28,040 bases of DNA from CAYOVG01 sp964407285 (lineage in GTDB: Bacteria; Desulfobacterota; Syntrophobacteria; Syntrophobacterales; Syntrophobacteraceae), in assembly GCA_964407285.1 (NCBI GenBank), contig CAYOVG010000041.1, positions 1-28,040 on the forward strand, read 5' to 3'. The notes below the pieces were generated by a model. The model did not search any database and was not told where the DNA came from. It was given only the letters and a program-made list of their open reading frames with translations. Positions 24,855-28,040 of the stretch are shown here, one piece after another; position 1 is the stretch's first letter, and every line of letters starts with the position of its first letter. A program made the translations under genes and the position numbers.

Positions 24855-24950
24855 CATCTACCGCGCTGCTCTCACCACAATGGATCGGCAGCCCACTTTT
24901 GATAATGCACACCCCTCGTGTGCCGCCGTTGCCTCAATCGTCTGGTCCGG

Positions 24951-24980
24951 TTGACGTCTTCCGGATGCGATATTTACAGT
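24951..24980 (+). promoter_or_regulatory. Possible sigma-70-like promoter of the small ORF-eboB unit
   Basis: TTGACG at 24951-24956 is followed, after 18 bases, by TACAGT at 24975-24980 (four of six matches to the -10 consensus). It would give a leader of about 190 bases. Weak. Confidence 0.22.
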
Positions 24981-25177
24981 AGAACAGAAGGAGTAGAGCA
25001 TGCCGGCAGAGCCCATGGGAATCGTTTCCCACGATACAAGGTCGATGCGGCTGCGGCGGGCTTTGACTGTCACGTTGCGTTGATACGGCCTTTGGCCCGA
25101 ACGGCGGGATGTACGTCGGTTGACGCTGCATCTCAACCCTGCGTGGACCCTCTTGATACGAAAGAAAGGATAAACCC

Positions 25178-25435
25178 GTGAGCGCCTTTTCAAACAGGAC
25201 ACCAGTCGGTTCGCCCAAGAGGGCGGAGGACCTGCTCGAAATGTATTTCCTCGATATGCGATGCGCCCTGCTCGAGACCGCCGCGGCGCTGGATCGAATC
25301 GAACGGGCGGAGGGAGGAACGCAAGCCTTCCGTGACCCGCGCATCCTCAACTTGCTGGAATCGTTGAGTATCCTCAGAGAGACCGGGAACAACCGGGCGG
25401 AGCGATTCCTGCGCCTTTTCTCGGAAGAGGGGTGA
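25178..25435 (+). CDS. 85-aa unknown protein coupled to eboB
   Basis: I do not recognise a named domain. The protein is helical, with a LLEMYFLDMRCALLETAAALDRIERAEGG segment followed by a DPRILNLLESLSILRETG segment and an acidic-hydrophobic end. It has no signal peptide and no membrane helix. GTG 25178 has AAAGGA seven bases upstream, and the stop lies three bases before the eboB start, so translation is almost certainly coupled. It stands where eboA, the first gene of many ebo operons, would be expected, but it is much shorter than the roughly 250-aa EboA proteins and I see no convincing similarity. A shared role with EboB is inferred from the coupling only. Confidence 0.72.
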   Translation: MSAFSNRTPVGSPKRAEDLLEMYFLDMRCALLETAAALDRIERAEGGTQAFRDPRILNLLESLSILRETGNNRAERFLRLFSEEG

Positions 25436-25438
25436 GAG

Positions 25439-26263
25439 ATGAAAGTCATAGAACCTCACATCCACATGATTGCAAGGACTACGCACGACTATGAGCGCAT
25501 GGCGAGAATGCACACCGTCGCGTGTTGCGAGCCCGCGTTCTGGGCCGGCTACGATCGGACCTCCCCCGAGGCTTTCCATGATTACTTCACTCATATCTCG
25601 CAGTTCGAGCCCACCCGGGCCGCACGGTACGAGATCCTCCACTACTGCTGGATTTGCATCAATCCCAAGGAAGCCGACGACCTGGTCTTGTCGAGGGCGG
25701 TTATAGCGCTCATCCCGGAGTTTCTCCAAAAGCCCACGGTGCTCGGAATCGGAGAGATAGGACTGAATCGGAATACCCGAAACGAAATGACCATCTTCGA
25801 GGAGCAAGTGGAGCTTGCCCTCGAATACGGGCAGTTGATCTGGATCCACACGCCCCACCTCGGGGACAAGCTCAAGGGCACGAGAATGATGCTCGACTGT
25901 CTCAAAGGCCACGGACAGGTGGACCCCGAAAGGGTGTGCTTCGACCACTGCGAGGAGCACACGATCGGTATGGTGCTCGATGCCGGGTTTTGGGCTGCGA
26001 TGACCATTTACCCCGTTACGAAGAATTCCCCCTCGCGGGTGGTCGATTCCCTGGAGGTGTTCGGCATCGACCATATGCTTGTGGATGCTTCGGGAGATTG
26101 GGGGCCGTCCGACCCCGGCGCACTCCACGATGCGATCTTCGAGATGAGAAGAAGGGGCCACCGTGAAGAGCACATCGAGACCGTCTTCTACAATAACCCG
26201 TGCTATTTCCTGGGCCGGTGCGAAAAGTTCAGACCACGGCCCACAAGGGCGCTTCGTTCCTGA
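25439..26263 (+). CDS. eboB: TatD-like metal-dependent hydrolase (EboB)
   Basis: The 274-aa protein has the TatD/amidohydrolase metal-site pattern: HxH at His7/His9 (EPHIHM), Glu106 in GIGEIGLN, His137 in WIHTPH, His170 in CFDHCEEH, and Asp220 in DASGDWGPSDP. Around these, EPAFWAGYDR, NPKEADD and the TIYPVTKNSP stretch match the EboB type rather than DNA-repair TatD. A TIM-barrel hydrolase is expected, cytoplasmic, with unknown substrate. ATG 25439 has a GAGG-type ribosome binding site within the end of the small gene. In Nostoc and other hosts ebo genes are linked to exporting or processing a precursor to the periplasm; that the same holds here is inference. Confidence 0.87.
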   Translation: MKVIEPHIHMIARTTHDYERMARMHTVACCEPAFWAGYDRTSPEAFHDYFTHISQFEPTRAARYEILHYCWICINPKEADDLVLSRAVIALIPEFLQKPTVLGIGEIGLNRNTRNEMTIFEEQVELALEYGQLIWIHTPHLGDKLKGTRMMLDCLKGHGQVDPERVCFDHCEEHTIGMVLDAGFWAAMTIYPVTKNSPSRVVDSLEVFGIDHMLVDASGDWGPSDPGALHDAIFEMRRRGHREEHIETVFYNNPCYFLGRCEKFRPRPTRALRS

Positions 26264-26284
26264 GAAGGCCCACTCCCCGGCTGA

Positions 26285-26303
26285 CGGCGCCCGCCCGGCG
26301 CCG
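26285..26303 (+). terminator. GC hairpin after eboB, possible weak terminator
   Basis: CGGCGCC-CGCCC-GGCGCCG is a perfect 7-bp stem with a 5-base loop, about 20 bases after the eboB stop. No run of T follows, so it may be an RNA-stabilising 3' structure rather than an intrinsic terminator. Confidence 0.3.
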
Positions 26304-26604
26304 GATCAAGATGTCTCTCATCGAGGATGATCGTCCTTCCGGCAAAATACCGGCAACCGCCTCTGTCCCTTGTGGATCGGCGTTTCTGCCCCAGCGAGAA
26401 TCTCTCCTCGATCCTTCAATGAGTATTTTTCTCCCTCGAAGACCACATTGCAGTTGAGTTTGCCAATACCGTTTTCAATGTCGGCGGATGAGCAAAAGTT
26501 TCTTAACGAAGCCTGTAGGCCCTTTCCCGATGCGGCCTGGGGATTCCGCGCTCCAAGATGTCAAACGACTTCCGCTCAAGTACCCGGGAACCGAATTTCG
26601 ACTT

Positions 26605-26620
26605 TGGTGTGTTCTTTGCA
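26605..26620 (+). promoter_or_regulatory. Sigma-54-like promoter upstream of the sensor gene
   Basis: TGG at 26605 and TTGCA ending at 26620 give the exact GG-N10-GC spacing of a -24/-12 promoter. The TTGCA half is perfect; the CAC after TGG is replaced by TGT. The gene starts about 214 bases downstream, and a perfect dyad lies just beyond the -12 box. Confidence 0.4.
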
Positions 26621-26628
26621 CATTTTTG

Positions 26629-26642
26629 CGGAGTGAACTCCG
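26629..26642. repeat. Perfect dyad at the predicted start of transcription
   Basis: CGGAGT-GA-ACTCCG is a perfect 6-2-6 dyad beginning nine bases after the sigma-54-like -12 box, so it would cover the transcription start. Operator-like in position; the binding protein is unknown. Confidence 0.45.
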
Positions 26643-26833
26643 GATATGGTAATGGATACTGCTCGCGGCAGACATGCCGCTTGAGACTTCTTCAGCTTAC
26701 GGGCCCCAAGATGGGATTCCCGTCGATGCTCCCGTTGTCGAGCCGGCCGGGCAAAGCTCGGGAAAATGTCCGGTTTTCATAACTTTTCTGTGGCGGAAAA
26801 CTTTAGAGACGCTGTTCTTCAAACGGGGGGTGA

Positions 26834-28040
26834 ATGGATTTTTTTATGGATATGCCGAAGATGAAGACTTCCACAAGACTTTTCTTCTGCGCTCTCTTCT
26901 GCGCCCTCGGCTTCCTGGGCAACCGGCTCAAAATCGAACTCTTCTTCAATGTGGATTTCCTGGTCGGCTCTTTTTTCGTCATGCTCGCCGTCATAACCGT
27001 CGGCGGAGCCTGCGGAGCCGTAGCCGGCTTTGTCGCCGGGACCTGCACATACTTTCTTTGGAATCATCCCTGGGCCATCTTTATTTTTGCCGGGGAAGCA
27101 CTGTTCGTCTCGATACTCTACTCGCGTCGCAGAGGCAATCCGGTCATTTACGATATTCTCTACTGGCTATGCCTCGGCATGCCCATGGTCTATCTTTTCT
27201 ACCACTGCACGATGGGCATCCAGGTGCAGAGCACCCTCGTCATCATGCTCAAACAATCCGTCAACGGCGTCTTCAATGCCTTGATGGCTTCACTCGCCCA
27301 TGTTCTCTTCAGATTCGTGAAGAGGAGTACGGGAGCGAGGATAGCGTACTCCCAGCTGCTCTTCGTTACCATGGCCTCCCTGGTGCTGCTCCCTTCCATG
27401 TACCTCTTCATTATGGAAATGAGGGAGTACCAGGAGAAGAGAGCCGCATCCTTCGAATCGAGAGTTACCTTTGTCTCCAAAGCGGCCCGAAAGACTCTGG
27501 CGACCTGGATCGACGAGCACCACAGGAACGTCCGGATACTGTCGGAACTGATCGGAGACCCCGACACAAGACCTTTTGAGGAGATGCAGCATTATGTGGA
27601 ACTGATCAAGGCAGCCACGCCGGCTTTCAAGTCGATGGGCGTTTTCAATGAAAACTCCACCACGGTCGCCTACTCGCCCCTGGATTTGGACGGCAAATCC
27701 ACGCTGGGGATCAACTTTTCGGATCGATCCCATGTAGCGGGCATGAAAAGGGACAAAAAACCATACATCTCCGATGTGCTCGTGAGCAAGCTGGGAAACC
27801 CTTCCCCCATCGTCTTGCTCCTTGCTCCCATCGTCGTTTCCGGTGAATACAGAGGTTACTGCAGCGGTGTGGTGGATATCTCTCAGCTCAGCGCCATCCT
27901 GGCGAACCTGGTGGAACCCGGCATCGATATCACCGTCACGGACGGGCTCGGCAGGGTAATTGCCGGCTCCGGACCCGGACTCGGAACCATGGAGCCTTTC
28001 CCACGTCCGAATTTCTTGGACGAAGCGGCCACGGACTCCG
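26834..28040 (+). CDS. Membrane-bound sensor with N-terminal polytopic domain and Cache-type domain (3' end cut)
   Basis: The frame opens at ATG 26834, directly after an in-frame stop, with a G-rich ribosome binding site; it runs to the window end (402 codons). Residues about 10-160 contain several membrane helices (FFNVDFLVGSFFVMLAVITV, GACGAVAGFVAGTCTYFLW and others), a polytopic input domain of unnamed type. A further helix (about 172-195, LFVTMASLVLLPSMYLFIM) leads into an extracytoplasmic domain (about 195-400). There, RVTFVSKAARKTLATWIDEHHRNV and later GINFSDRSHV, ISDVLVSK, VVDISQL and ITVTDGLGRVIAGS fit a double Cache (dCache) sensor. The output module (kinase, GGDEF or chemoreceptor) lies beyond the window. 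A later ATG at 26846 or 26852 is also possible. Confidence 0.82.
   Translation, partial: MDFFMDMPKMKTSTRLFFCALFCALGFLGNRLKIELFFNVDFLVGSFFVMLAVITVGGACGAVAGFVAGTCTYFLWNHPWAIFIFAGEALFVSILYSRRRGNPVIYDILYWLCLGMPMVYLFYHCTMGIQVQSTLVIMLKQSVNGVFNALMASLAHVLFRFVKRSTGARIAYSQLLFVTMASLVLLPSMYLFIMEMREYQEKRAASFESRVTFVSKAARKTLATWIDEHHRNVRILSELIGDPDTRPFEEMQHYVELIKAATPAFKSMGVFNENSTTVAYSPLDLDGKSTLGINFSDRSHVAGMKRDKKPYISDVLVSKLGNPSPIVLLLAPIVVSGEYRGYCSGVVDISQLSAILANLVEPGIDITVTDGLGRVIAGSGPGLGTMEPFPRPNFLDEAATDS

Larger units (their letters stand above)
24650..25177. other. Divergent intergenic region between the two halves of the ebo set
   Basis: The 528 bases hold no frame I would call a gene. They must contain the promoters of both eboC-eboF and the small-ORF-eboB unit. 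Visible items: a 10-bp inverted repeat at 24757/24845, a perfect GCACAC-CCCTC-GTGTGC hairpin at 24907-24923, and the promoter-like pairs noted separately. A gene may have been lost here, but no remnant is readable. Confidence 0.5.
26264..26833. other. 570-base gap between eboB and the sensor gene; regulatory sequence only
   Basis: I see no gene in this gap. It contains the GC hairpin at 26285-26303, an imperfect AGGATGATCGTCCT dyad near 26322-26336, the sigma-54-like site at 26605-26620 and the dyad at 26629-26642. It is relatively less GC-rich near 26590-26660. Confidence 0.55.

Noticed and set aside
26674..27579. A 301-codon plus frame inside the sensor gene region
   Set aside because: The other frame, from 26834, gives clean membrane helices and a Cache domain and remains open to the window end.

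Overview
This is a GC-rich bacterial chromosomal window with 20 protein genes that I can support, two of them cut by the window ends. High G+C, frequent GTG/TTG starts, short stop/start overlaps and the gene mix (tilS, purC, queA, alr, a large secreted NHL-repeat protein, a B12/radical-SAM enzyme, a Cache-type sensor) suggest a deltaproteobacterium (Desulfobacterota), possibly a Syntrophobacter-like syntroph or sulfate reducer. The lineage is inferred from style only; no rRNA gene is present.

Layout. 1-3905 (minus): 68-aa zinc-ribbon protein, winged-helix protein, orphan ParA-type ATPase, four-helix membrane protein, and tilS, whose start overlaps the membrane-protein stop. 4101-7588 (plus): unknown basic protein, purC, a ParB-like-fold protein coupled to purC, and an isochorismatase-family hydrolase. 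7703-8999 (minus): queA behind a small DUF2065 membrane protein. 9000-10021: about 1 kb without a gene but with a long inverted repeat. 10022-15649 (plus): an 1875-residue secreted protein with 24 NHL repeats, a PKD domain, a Thr-rich linker, two ASH/HYDIN-like Ig domains and a further C-terminal region. 16021-22261 (plus): alr, then a three-gene overlapping cassette (B12-binding radical SAM enzyme, NodU/CmcH-type carbamoyltransferase, GT-C glycosyltransferase). 22328-26263: a divergent, rearranged partial ebo set, with eboC-eboF on minus and a small unknown gene plus eboB on plus. 26834-end (plus): the membrane and Cache sensor part of a signalling protein, behind a good sigma-54-like site.

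Most notable points. (1) The 24 NHL repeats fall into exactly four groups of six, each opened by a variant 'ADG' repeat; this reads as four consecutive six-bladed propellers. (2) eboB, eboC and eboF homologues occur together but in a split, divergent arrangement with no eboD or eboE and no recognisable eboA; an 85-aa gene sits where eboA might be expected. (3) The radical SAM/carbamoyltransferase/GT-C cassette lies directly against the ebo genes and could make or decorate a lipid- or cell-surface-linked product. (4) A ParA with a winged-helix partner lies about 3 kb from a ParB-like-fold protein on the other strand.

How they may work together is inference. The cassette and the ebo genes both point to making, modifying or moving a lipid-linked or secreted metabolite across the envelope. 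The NHL protein is a probable surface or periplasmic binding scaffold. The other genes are housekeeping: tRNA modification (tilS, queA), purine synthesis (purC) and cell wall D-alanine (alr).
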